Under the pieces are notes generated by a model that worked only from the letters and a program-made list of their open reading frames with translations, made no database searches and was not told the DNA's origin. From HGM13233 sp900762805 (GTDB taxonomy: Bacteria > Bacillota > Clostridia > Oscillospirales > Ruminococcaceae), in assembly GCA_937993755.1 (NCBI GenBank), contig CALKMA010000028.1, positions 28,806 through 92,805 of the forward strand: a stretch of DNA of 64,000 nucleotides, written 5' to 3'. Made by a program: the position numbers and the translations under genes. Of the stretch, positions 37,116 through 44,774 are shown in pieces (the stretch's first letter is position 1; the number at the start of each line of letters is the position of its first letter).

Positions 37116-37722
37116 TGTATGGGCCGCTATCCTGGCCTTCTTCACGGCGGCGCTTTCGGGGCTGACGCTGCGCAACACCGTTCTGGTGCGCGCCATGGGC
37201 ACCAGCCGCCTCATTTCGCTGATGGATCACACCGTCAATTCCTTCATTTTCGGCGTTCTGCTGATCATTTCGATGGAGCTCAGCACCCTCATCGATTATT
37301 TCCTGTTCAACTATCTGGTGCAGCCGCTGGGCTATGACCTCTATCTGCGGCCGCTGTGCATCGTTGTTTCGATGTCGCTGTCATTCCTGCTGGTGCTGTT
37401 TCTCTCGGCCAAGATCGCCCCAAGCCGCCATGTCAAGGAGGTCGTTGAGGTGCTGCCCTCGGCCGCCTTCAACTGCACCATCCTCGGCACCATCGTGCTG
37501 ACGCTGACGACCCGCCTCAACCTTATACGCTCGCTTGGCTTCGGGCTTGGCTCAAGCGTCGGCTTTATCGCGGCGGTGCTGCTCTCGACCGAGGCGCAGC
37601 GCAAGCTGCAGAACCGCGATGTGCCGGGCGCCTTCAAGGGGATGCCGGCCACGCTGCTGTTCCTCGGCGCGCTGGCGCTGGCCGTCTACGCGCTGAGCGG
37701 CTATACGCCGACGGGGATATGA
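37105..37722 (+). CDS. RnfA/NqrE-like membrane protein with one of two iron-ligand cysteines
   Basis: A 205-residue membrane protein with about six helices of the RnfA/NqrE family. LTLRNTVLVRAMGTSRL aligns with L.NN.VLV.FLGLCPF, where the Cys position is Ser34. The second motif keeps its cysteine: VLPSAAFNCTILG (Cys124; compare F.PLITTNCAVLG). GLGSSVGFIAAVLL and DVPGAFKGMPATLL match the family end. The start is TTG at 37105 after AAGGAGGAAGAAGC. It is the last gene before a terminator; no rnfB follows. Confidence 0.8.
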   Translation: MFNNVWAAILAFFTAALSGLTLRNTVLVRAMGTSRLISLMDHTVNSFIFGVLLIISMELSTLIDYFLFNYLVQPLGYDLYLRPLCIVVSMSLSFLLVLFLSAKIAPSRHVKEVVEVLPSAAFNCTILGTIVLTLTTRLNLIRSLGFGLGSSVGFIAAVLLSTEAQRKLQNRDVPGAFKGMPATLLFLGALALAVYALSGYTPTGI

Positions 37723-37995
37723 GCGTGTCCCGCGGCGCGGGGCCGGTGCTTGAGCAGTCGGCTGCAGGGGCGCCATACCGCCGCGCAGGCTGCCGGGCGT
37801 GCCTTTGTCTTTCGGGGATATACTCTACCTCATGGCTGTCAGCTGTAATGTTGATTGACGACGCAGGCTGACGGAGTATCAGAGTAAGAAGCAGGGTATT
37901 ATATAAAGCCAAACTCAGAAGCCGCCGCGGGGCAGTGTAAACTGCCCCGCGGCGGCTTCCTGTTTCTCTGTTCTCTCGCCTTATGCGCTGCTGCC
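37723..37995. other. Gap between the Rnf-like trio and the truncated zinc-ribbon gene
   Basis: 273 bases with no recognised gene other than the terminator at 37918-37959. I looked for further RCC1-type repeats in all frames as a continuation of the gene at 37996 and saw none. Confidence 0.5.
37918..37959 (+). terminator. Long perfect terminator hairpin after the Rnf-like genes
   Basis: GAAGCCGCCGCGGGGCAGT (37918-37936) pairs perfectly with 37941-37959 around GTAA, followed by CTGTTTCTCTGTT. It may act on both strands. Confidence 0.8.
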
Positions 37996-38430
37996 TCAAT
38001 GTGACCTTGCGGGCAGCTTTATTCTCGGCCAGCCGCCGACATCGCATTGACCGTAATCATTGTCACCTGTCGCGACAACGGTGCCGTCGGCGCGCAGGCC
38101 GACGGTATGTAACTCTCCCGCAGAAAGTGTTTTTCGGTCGGCAAAAGCCTCCCATAGGGCAAGGCTCCGCTCCCGTGCATCGGAATAATCTGAGATTTCT
38201 TGGAACTTGATGGCCGCCGCCGCATAGTCGCCCGCTTCCGCCAGCGCGGCCGCAGCGTTGTATTTGCTGCTCGGAATAATGACCTGCGTCAGCGGAGATG
38301 GGTCTTCTGTACTCAGAGGAACGGGGGAGGCGTTACTGCTTGCCTCTGCGTTGGAGTCAAGATTTGCTCCGCAAGAAACACAAAATTTGGAATTGTCTTC
38401 CAGAATTGCTCCGCATTCAGGACAGTTCAT
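37996..38430 (-). CDS. Zinc-ribbon protein with a single RCC1-type repeat, probably truncated
   Basis: A 144-residue protein. The N terminus is a double CxxC zinc ribbon (CPEC at residues 3-6, CVSC at 17-20), followed by a linker, a helical segment (YNAAAALAEAGDYAAAAIKFQEI) and one RCC1/beta-propeller-type repeat (ELHTVGLRADGTVVATGDNDYGQCDV). Proteins of this type in Clostridia usually have a row of such repeats; here it stops after the first one with KLPARSH. I infer that the 3' part was lost. ATG at 38430 follows AAGAGAGGAAAAGCC. The function is unknown. Confidence 0.65.
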   Translation of the reverse strand: MNCPECGAILEDNSKFCVSCGANLDSNAEASSNASPVPLSTEDPSPLTQVIIPSSKYNAAAALAEAGDYAAAAIKFQEISDYSDARERSLALWEAFADRKTLSAGELHTVGLRADGTVVATGDNDYGQCDVGGWPRIKLPARSH

Positions 38431-38578
38431 GGCTTTTCCTCTCTTTTAATGAGTTTTGTAAATATCAAGAAGGTGTACTTTGTTGTAGCCCTGAAGCGGG
38501 CACCGATATTGTGAGCTGCTTGGTAAAACAGTGAATTTGGGGGATAGATTTCTACAATTATTTAGTATTATAATTGTC

Positions 38579-38881
38579 TTAAATTGGGTAGGTGTATCTT
38601 TTCGCGGAAAAGTACACCTTTCCGTAAAAACGCATCCGCTGCGATAATTTTACTTTTTCGTAAAGCTCTGCCCGATACCGAAATGCAGACAGCGGCATCC
38701 CACACGCTTTCGCCGCCGCCGTCCCGGTGATTTGCCCGCTTTTCCATCGCTGACAGACAGCGCGGAAATTATCCGGCAGCGGCTTTGGGGTATGGCCGAA
38801 TCGGCGGCGGACGGGTCGTTTTTTGCCGAAACGGCGGCCGCCGGCGCGCAAAACGGCCGGGGCAGTTGAAAACGGGCGCAA
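38579..38881 (-). pseudogene. Remnant of a serine-recombinase-type C-terminal DNA-binding domain
   Basis: The frame includes PKPLPDNFRAVCQRWKSGQI followed by TGTAAAKACGMPLSAFRYRAELYEK. This matches the helix-turn-helix tail of resolvase/invertase-family recombinases (P..F......W..G.IT...AA...G.S..TFYR). No catalytic domain is present. The N-terminal part is Arg-rich and overlaps the thioesterase promoter, so it probably does not start as a proper gene. I read it as a decayed recombinase end, but a small stand-alone DNA-binding protein is possible. Confidence 0.5.
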
Positions 38882-38894
38882 AATATGCTATAAC
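38866..38894 (+). promoter_or_regulatory. Promoter of the acyl-ACP thioesterase gene
   Basis: TTGAAA at 38866-38871 and TATAAC at 38889-38894 with a 17-base spacer, and a TG one base before the -10 element. Confidence 0.65.
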
Positions 38895-38939
38895 ACCGAA
38901 TAACGGCCCTTACGGGCAATAAGCTGAAAGGGTTTTCCC

Positions 38940-39659
38940 ATGCTTCTGCAATTTTCGATGTCCTCTGTCCTGCGCACCTCCGATTTCGATAGGCATTCCC
39001 GCCTGCTGCCGAGCGCTGTCCTGGAGCTGTTTCAGGACGCCGCCGGCGAGCACGCCGACCGCATCGGCATCGGCTTCCGCGCCCTCGAACAGAGGGGGCT
39101 GCTGTGGGTGGTGGCGCGCACGCGCTATATTGTCGATCGGTCGGCACAGATGTATCAGCCCGTCGCCGTCACGACCTGGCCGCTCGAACCGCACGGCTAC
39201 ATCTGCCGGCGCGAATATCAGATCACCGGACAGGACGGCGCCGTGCTGATCCGCGGCAGCTCCGACTGGGTCATCCTTGACCGGGCGACGCGCGCGCCGG
39301 TGCTGGCGCGCGAGCTGTACCCCGCCGGCGCGGCCTACCGTGCCGAGCCGGCGCTGGAGGAGCGGCCGGGACGGCTGCACGAGCCGGCCGGCGAGCCGTC
39401 GCGCTTTGACATGACCCCGCACTATACCGACGTCGATTTCAACGGCCATGTCAACAACACCAGATACGCCGACTATGTGCTGGATGCGCTGCGGCCGGAG
39501 CAGCGCGCCGTCGGACACTTCCGCATCGACTATCTGCACGAGGTGGCCGAGGGCCAGCCGCTGACGCTGCTGACGGTGCAGGATGAAGCGCGCGCCATCT
39601 GCCGCGGGCTTGGCGCGGAGGGACAGGCCCTGTTTGTCTGCGAGGTGCAGTGGAAATGA
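38940..39659 (+). CDS. Acyl-ACP thioesterase (FatA/FatB-type)
   Basis: A 239-residue double-hotdog protein that hydrolyses acyl-ACP to free fatty acid. VARTRYIVDR and the catalytic-domain segment TDVDFNGHVNNTRYADYVLDAL (Asp and the Asn/His-containing motif) are diagnostic of the bacterial acyl-ACP thioesterase family. The size is normal for it. ATG at 38940 follows GAAAGGGTTTTCCC. It converges closely (19 bases) with dpaB. Role: membrane lipid turnover or release of fatty acids; the chain length cannot be told. Confidence 0.9.
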   Translation: MLLQFSMSSVLRTSDFDRHSRLLPSAVLELFQDAAGEHADRIGIGFRALEQRGLLWVVARTRYIVDRSAQMYQPVAVTTWPLEPHGYICRREYQITGQDGAVLIRGSSDWVILDRATRAPVLARELYPAGAAYRAEPALEERPGRLHEPAGEPSRFDMTPHYTDVDFNGHVNNTRYADYVLDALRPEQRAVGHFRIDYLHEVAEGQPLTLLTVQDEARAICRGLGAEGQALFVCEVQWK

Positions 39660-39678
39660 CGGCGCCGGTATGCCGCCG

Positions 39679-40263
39679 TCAATCCTCCGCCGTCAGGAAC
39701 AGCGGGCGGAGCTGACGGCCGGCCAGCGCCGCCTTGGCCGCCGGCAGCAGCAGGCGGTAATCGGCGACCAGCGAGGTCGGCTTGCCGATCGGGTCGTCCT
39801 GCACCATCGGCACGAAAAAGTAATGCCGGCGAACGGCCAACGCCGCCAGATTCTGCAGGCTTCCCGCCAGCCCGTCATTGGTCGAAAGGGCGATAAGCAC
39901 CGGGCGGCCGCCGCGCAGCTGCGACTTGACGGCCATTGTGACCGGCGTGTCGGTTGCGGAGGCGGCCAGCTTGGCGAGCGTGTTTCCGGTGCAGGGGGCG
40001 ACAATGAGCAGGTCGCACAGACCCTGCGGGCCGATCGGCTCGGCGGCGGTGATGCTGTCGATGATGGGGCGGCCGGTCAGCTGCTCGGCGCGGCGGCGGA
40101 AATCGGCCGCATTTCCAAAGCGCGTATCGGTCGCGGCGGCTGTCTGCGACTGGATGGGCTGTACACGCCAGCCCGCCCCGACAAGCTCCTTCATACCGGC
40201 CAGCGCCTTTTCAAAGGTGCAGAACGATCCGCACATGGCAAACCCAACGGTGATATCAGTCAT
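39679..40263 (-). CDS. dpaB: Dipicolinate synthase subunit B
   Basis: A 194-residue flavoprotein-like subunit of the synthase making dipicolinic acid, the calcium chelator of endospores (SpoVFB). TVGFAMCGSFCTFEKAL, IVAPCTGNTLAKLA and LSTNDGLAGSLQN are typical. ATG at 40263 follows GGAGGAGAAGC; a longer in-frame start overlaps dpaA and is rejected. Its start overlaps the dpaA end by 8 bases. In sporulating cells it should be expressed in the mother cell. Confidence 0.93.
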   Translation of the reverse strand: MTDITVGFAMCGSFCTFEKALAGMKELVGAGWRVQPIQSQTAAATDTRFGNAADFRRRAEQLTGRPIIDSITAAEPIGPQGLCDLLIVAPCTGNTLAKLAASATDTPVTMAVKSQLRGGRPVLIALSTNDGLAGSLQNLAALAVRRHYFFVPMVQDDPIGKPTSLVADYRLLLPAAKAALAGRQLRPLFLTAED

Positions 40264-41065
40264 GCTTCTCCTCCCTGCACAGTCTTTCGATGACCTCGGC
40301 CAGCAGCTCGCCCGCCGTGGCCGGCGCATAGCGCCCAGGCAGCGCCAGCGCCAGCTCGGCGGGGATGCCGTGCCGCAGCGCCGCCGCGAAATCGACGCCG
40401 CCCGGCGCCGAGGCAAGGTCGAGGATGACGCTGCCCGCCGGCAGCGCCCCGATCTCGCGCTCGCCGATGACAGCGGCCGGAACGGTGTTGATCAGTCCGT
40501 CGCGGTCGGACAGCCCTCCGGCCAGCTCCTCCATCGGGCAGACCGAAAAGCCGAGTGCGGCGGCCTGCTCCCGTACCGCCTGCCGGCGGGCAGCCACCCG
40601 GATATCGGCGCCCATGGCACGGAACAGCACTGCCACGGCCTGCCCCACGCGGCCAAAGCCCGCAACGGCAATGTGGCTGCCGCGCACCGTGCGCCGTGCC
40701 AGAGCCGCATAGTGCGGCGCAGCGGCCTCCGCCGTCACGGCGGCGTTCTGCCGCACCAGCCACGCGTCGGCGGCATAATTTACGGCGCCGGGAAAGGCGC
40801 CGCCGGCATAGACGATGCGCCCCGCCGTGCGTGCCGCCAGCTCGCCCGCCGGCAGACTGCGGCTGCCGAGCGGCGCGTTGAGAAAGCCTCCGCGCACCGG
40901 CGGCATGGGCAGGATGAGCCGGTCAGCCGCAAGCGCCTCCTCCGGCGGACAGCAGGGCCGCTCGCGGTCGAGCAGCGCGCACAGAACGCGGTGGCCGCGC
41001 GCCTCCAGCGCCTGTGCCAGAAACACCGACCGCATATCGCCGCCGATGATGCCGAATTCAAACAT
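40256..41065 (-). CDS. dpaA: Dipicolinate synthase subunit A
   Basis: A 269-residue Rossmann-fold oxidoreductase subunit (SpoVFA). FGIIGGDMRSVFLAQAL at the N terminus and the second nucleotide-binding loop VAGFGRVGQAVAV are characteristic. With dpaB it turns a dihydrodipicolinate-pathway intermediate into dipicolinate. It is slightly shorter than the Bacillus protein (about 297). The presence of dpaAB marks the organism as an endospore former or a recent descendant of one. Confidence 0.93.
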   Translation of the reverse strand: MFEFGIIGGDMRSVFLAQALEARGHRVLCALLDRERPCCPPEEALAADRLILPMPPVRGGFLNAPLGSRSLPAGELAARTAGRIVYAGGAFPGAVNYAADAWLVRQNAAVTAEAAAPHYAALARRTVRGSHIAVAGFGRVGQAVAVLFRAMGADIRVAARRQAVREQAAALGFSVCPMEELAGGLSDRDGLINTVPAAVIGEREIGALPAGSVILDLASAPGGVDFAAALRHGIPAELALALPGRYAPATAGELLAEVIERLCREEKHD

Positions 41066-41403
41066 GATCTCCCTCCCCTCGATGACTCATTCTATGCGGT
41101 AGGGGCGGTTTTGGATATTGGGGTGGGCATGGCGCCCGTTTATTGCCGGAGCGGAGGACATTCGTTTCTTTTGCGGATCCGGCTTGATGGCGGTCCGCGG
41201 CGGCTTTTCCATAAGCGGGCGGGCCGCTTTTTCCTGTCCGTATCGTCCGCGCCGTGCATTTCGGGGGCTGTATCGCCGCGCAGACAAAAAATTCACAAAA
41301 TCTCCGGCGTTTTATGTGTTTTTGAGCTTGTAAAACGGCGGCTGTTTTTATATAATGATAAGTGGTAAACAAGGATTTTTATGAAGACAGAAGGAACAGA
41401 CTT
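41066..41403. other. dpaA-rpiR gap with a promoter for the RpiR gene
   Basis: TTGTAA at 41328-41333 and TATAAT at 41351-41356 with a 17-base spacer lie 47 bases before the RpiR start. A mother-cell (sigma-K) promoter for dpaA would be expected in this gap on the minus strand, but I cannot identify it with confidence. Confidence 0.5.
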
Positions 41404-42264
41404 ATGCGGAAAAGTGCCATCGATGTCATCAAGGAAAAATATTCCAAGCTTTCAAAAAGCCATCGGCGTCTCGCCGATTATTGCATGGCCCACTATGATC
41501 AGGCGGCCTATCTGACGGCTTCGCGGCTGGGCAGCGCCGTCGGCGTTTCGGAGCCGACGGTCGTCCGCTTTGCCAGCCGCCTCGGCTATGACGGCTATCC
41601 TGAGCTGCAGCGCGAGCTGTGCGAATATGCCAAAACGCGGCTGACGTCGATCCAGCGCATCAACGTTTCGACGCATCTGGCGAGCGACGGCGAGAGCGAG
41701 ATGCTCAGCCGCGTCATGACGCTTGACGCCGAGAGCGTCCGGCAGACGCTGCGCGGCATCGACCCGCAGCAGTTTGCCCATGTGGTGGACGCCATCCTCA
41801 AGGCGCGCACTATCTACATCATCGGGGCGCGTTCGGCCTATGCGCTGGCCAGCTTCCTCGACTGCAACCTTTCCATCATTTTCCCCAGCGTGCGCCTTGT
41901 CAACGATCGGACGGCGAGCGGCGTTTTTGAGCAGCTCTTTGCCGTCGGCCCGGAGGATGTCGTGTTCGGCATCAGCTTTCCGCGCTATGCCCAGAGCACG
42001 GCCAAGGCGCTCAGCTTTGCCCATCGCCGCGGGGCGACGGTCATCTCGCTGACCGACGCCGACCACTCCCCGCTGGTCCCGTTCAGCACCTATGCGCTCT
42101 ACGCCCGCAGCGATATCATCTCCTACTACGACAGTCTCGTCGCGCCGCTCAGCGTCATCAACGCCATTCTGGCCGAGATCTCACTGCGCCGGAAGGACGA
42201 GGTCGCCAAGGTGCTTGAGGGCGTCGAGGAGATCTATCGGGAAAACGAGATCTACGGAAACTGA
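41404..42264 (+). CDS. RpiR/MurR-family transcription regulator
   Basis: A 286-residue regulator with an N-terminal RpiR helix-turn-helix (SKSHRRLADYC...SEPTVVRFASRLGYDGYPELQREL, about residues 14-70) and a C-terminal SIS domain (IYIIGARSAYALASFLD and VVFGISFPRYAQSTAKAL) that binds a phosphosugar effector. ATG at 41404 follows GAAGGAACAGACTT; an in-frame start 42 bases upstream is less likely. No sugar gene adjoins it. It may act at a distance, for example on the SIS-PTS locus, but this is a guess. It is followed after 5 bases by the BaiN-like gene. Confidence 0.9.
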   Translation: MRKSAIDVIKEKYSKLSKSHRRLADYCMAHYDQAAYLTASRLGSAVGVSEPTVVRFASRLGYDGYPELQRELCEYAKTRLTSIQRINVSTHLASDGESEMLSRVMTLDAESVRQTLRGIDPQQFAHVVDAILKARTIYIIGARSAYALASFLDCNLSIIFPSVRLVNDRTASGVFEQLFAVGPEDVVFGISFPRYAQSTAKALSFAHRRGATVISLTDADHSPLVPFSTYALYARSDIISYYDSLVAPLSVINAILAEISLRRKDEVAKVLEGVEEIYRENEIYGN

Positions 42265-42269
42265 AGCTC

Positions 42270-43523
42270 ATGCTCTACGACGCAGCCATTATCGGGGGCG
42301 GCGCGGCCGGCCTGCTGGCGGGCGGCGAGCTGTCCCGCGCCGGCCTTAAAACCGTTATGATCGAGAAAAAAGCGCTGGCTACCAAGCTGCGCATTACCGG
42401 CAAGGGGCGCTGCAACGTCACCAACGACAGCAGCCCGGAGGCTTTTCTTGCCCACATCGTTTCCAACAGCAAGTTCCTCATGAGCAGCAGCCGCGGCTTC
42501 ACGAGCGCCGACGTCATGGCGCTTTTCCGATCGCTGGGTGTGCCGCTCAAGACCGAGCGCGGCGCACGGGTATTCCCCGAAAGCGACGACGCCGGCGATA
42601 TCGCCGGCGCCCTTATCGGCTATGCCCGCGGCTGTGAGGTCGTCTATCGGGCGGCGCAGGCCGTTGTGCTGGCCGACGGGCGCGCCTGCGGTGTGCGCCT
42701 GGCCGACGGGCAGACGCTTCGCGCGCGCTGTGTCCTGCTGGCGGCCGGCGGGTCCTCTTATCCCGCCACCGGCAGCAACGGCGACGGCTTTCGCATCGCG
42801 GCGGCCGCCGGACACCGCATCATCGACCCGGCCCCTGCACTGGTTGGCATCAGCCTGAAGGGTACGCAGCCCGGCGAGCTTCAGGGACTATCGCTCAAAA
42901 ACGTCCGCCTTGTGTGCAAAAGGGGAGGGAAGACGCTGTTTGAGGAGCTTGGCGAGATGCAGTTTACCCACTTCGGCATCTCCGGTCCGCTGGTGCTGTC
43001 GCTCAGCAGCCGCATCAACCGTATCAGCCCCGCAGAGCTGGAGCTTTATATTGATTTCAAGCCGGCACTGACGCGCGAGGTGCTTGACCGGCGCCTGCAG
43101 CGCGAATTTGCCGCCCACCCCAATCAGGAGCTCAAAACGGTGCTGTGCGGTCTGCTGCCCCGCGCATTGGCTCCCATCGCCGCTGCCCGCAGCGGCGGCA
43201 GCGGCAAGGTCAACCAGCTGACGGCGGCGCAGCGCGCCCGCGTGGTCGAGACGCTCAAGTGCTTTACGCTCTGCCCGGCCGGCCTGCGCCCCATCGCCGA
43301 GGGCATCGTGACGGCCGGCGGCGTTGACACCCGGCAGATCGATCCCAGAACCATGCAGTCCCGGCTGATACCCGGCCTCTATTTCGCGGGCGAGGTCATC
43401 GACGTTGACGCGCTGACCGGCGGCTTCAATCTGCAGTCGGCCTTCTCGACCGCCCATGCCGCGGCGGGAGCTATCATAAAATACATTGAAGGAGAAAACG
43501 AAAATGGCAGTAATCGCAATTGA
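42270..43523 (+). CDS. BaiN/HI0933-family flavoprotein
   Basis: A 417-residue NAD(P)/FAD-dependent oxidoreductase of the HI0933/BaiN family. The FAD-binding Rossmann loop is IIGGGAAGLLAGGELSRAG, with TGKGRCNVTND, LLAAGGSSYPATGS, and the C-terminal FAD-binding GGVDTRQIDP...GLYFAGEVIDVDALTGGFNLQ. Members include an enzyme reported to reduce bile-acid dienes, but most are uncharacterised. It overlaps cmk by 20 bases and heads the widespread clostridial cluster with cmk, plsC and ispH-rpsA. Confidence 0.9.
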   Translation: MLYDAAIIGGGAAGLLAGGELSRAGLKTVMIEKKALATKLRITGKGRCNVTNDSSPEAFLAHIVSNSKFLMSSSRGFTSADVMALFRSLGVPLKTERGARVFPESDDAGDIAGALIGYARGCEVVYRAAQAVVLADGRACGVRLADGQTLRARCVLLAAGGSSYPATGSNGDGFRIAAAAGHRIIDPAPALVGISLKGTQPGELQGLSLKNVRLVCKRGGKTLFEELGEMQFTHFGISGPLVLSLSSRINRISPAELELYIDFKPALTREVLDRRLQREFAAHPNQELKTVLCGLLPRALAPIAAARSGGSGKVNQLTAAQRARVVETLKCFTLCPAGLRPIAEGIVTAGGVDTRQIDPRTMQSRLIPGLYFAGEVIDVDALTGGFNLQSAFSTAHAAAGAIIKYIEGENENGSNRN

Positions 43524-44172
43524 CGGCCCGGCCGGAGCCGGCAAGACCACCATCGCCAAGCGGCTGGCTGACGAGCTTGGCTATCTGTATGTCGATACCG
43601 GCGCGCTTTACCGCGCTATCGGCTACTTTGCCCTTACCCGCGGGCTTGATGTCCGCGATGAGAGCGCCATCGCCGGCCTGCTGGTTTCGACGCGGGTCGA
43701 TCTCCGCTTTGTCGATATGACCCAGCGCGTTTACATCAATGATACCGACGTTACCGACCGCATCCGCACCGAGGCTGTTTCAATGGCGGCTTCGGCTGTC
43801 TCGGCCCTGCCTGTCGTGCGCGCCTTTCTGCTCGATTCGCAGCGCCGGCTGGCCGAGGTCGGCAACGTTATCCTGAATGGGCGCGATATCGGCACCGTCG
43901 TCTGCCCCGACGCCGAGTGCAAGCTGTTCCTGACGGCTTCGGCCGAGGACCGTGCCCGTCGGCGCTTCAAGCAGCTGACCGAGCGCGGTATCGCCGCCAA
44001 TTATGACGACGTGCTGGCCGACATCATTCGCCGCGACGAGGGCGACAGCAGCCGCAGCATTGCCCCGCTGCGCCCGGCGGAGGATGCCATCCTTATCGAC
44101 ACCACCGGCAATACGCTGGAGCAGTCGGTTGCTATTGTTATCCGAAAGGTCAGAGAAAAGCTCGGCTTATGA
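43504..44172 (+). CDS. cmk: Cytidylate kinase
   Basis: A 222-residue (d)CMP kinase. The P-loop is GPAGAGKTT (residues 8-16), followed by YVDTGALYRA, the NMP-binding insert, NGRDIGTVVCP and the C-terminal DRARRRFKQL lid region. ATG at 43504 follows GAAGGAGAAAACGAAA; the alternative at 43486 lacks a ribosome site. It overlaps the BaiN-like gene by 20 bases and plsC by 4. Confidence 0.96.
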   Translation: MAVIAIDGPAGAGKTTIAKRLADELGYLYVDTGALYRAIGYFALTRGLDVRDESAIAGLLVSTRVDLRFVDMTQRVYINDTDVTDRIRTEAVSMAASAVSALPVVRAFLLDSQRRLAEVGNVILNGRDIGTVVCPDAECKLFLTASAEDRARRRFKQLTERGIAANYDDVLADIIRRDEGDSSRSIAPLRPAEDAILIDTTGNTLEQSVAIVIRKVREKLGL

Positions 44173-44774
44173 GGTTCTTTCGTTTCTGCCGCGCGCTGTG
44201 CTGGCTTATAGCGCGCATCCTGTTCCGGTTCCGCGTCGAGGGGGCTGAAAATCTTCCGGCCAGCGGCCGCGCCGTTCTGGTCGCCAACCATACCAAGGAT
44301 ATCGATCCCGGCATCATCGCAGCGGCTGTGCGCCGCCCCTTCCACGCCGTAGCTAAAAAAGAGCTGTTCGACAAGCCGGTCGCCGCCTTTTTTCTGCGGC
44401 ATCTGGGGGCTATTTCGGTTGACCGCCGGCAGCCGGGGGCTTCGGCCTTTTCCGAAATGCTCAAGGTGCTTGACAACGAGGGCCAGCTGCTCATCTTCCC
44501 GGAGGGGACCCGTGTGGCCGATCAGAGCCGCCAGCTGCGTCATCTCAAGGCCGGCGCCGTTATGGCCTGCCAGCTGGGGCAGGCTCCCATGATCCCCATC
44601 ATCATCTCTGCGCCGAGGGGCATAAAGCTCCGCCGGCCGGTGACCGTCCGTATCGGAAAGCCCATCGCCTGCTCGGAATTTCCGGCCGGCGAAAATCACG
44701 CCGCTCACCGCGACGGCTGCCGTCTGATGCAGCAGCGCATGATCGCCCTGCGGGAGGGAAAAGAGAATGTCTGA
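44169..44774 (+). CDS. plsC: 1-acyl-sn-glycerol-3-phosphate acyltransferase
   Basis: A 201-residue membrane-associated acyltransferase making phosphatidic acid. The NHxxxxD motif is NHTKDID (His41, Asp46) and the acceptor motif is FPEGTR. A short N-terminal hydrophobic helix is present. It overlaps cmk by 4 bases and ispH-rpsA by 8, which indicates a tightly coupled operon. Confidence 0.93.
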   Translation: MRFFRFCRALCWLIARILFRFRVEGAENLPASGRAVLVANHTKDIDPGIIAAAVRRPFHAVAKKELFDKPVAAFFLRHLGAISVDRRQPGASAFSEMLKVLDNEGQLLIFPEGTRVADQSRQLRHLKAGAVMACQLGQAPMIPIIISAPRGIKLRRPVTVRIGKPIACSEFPAGENHAAHRDGCRLMQQRMIALREGKENV

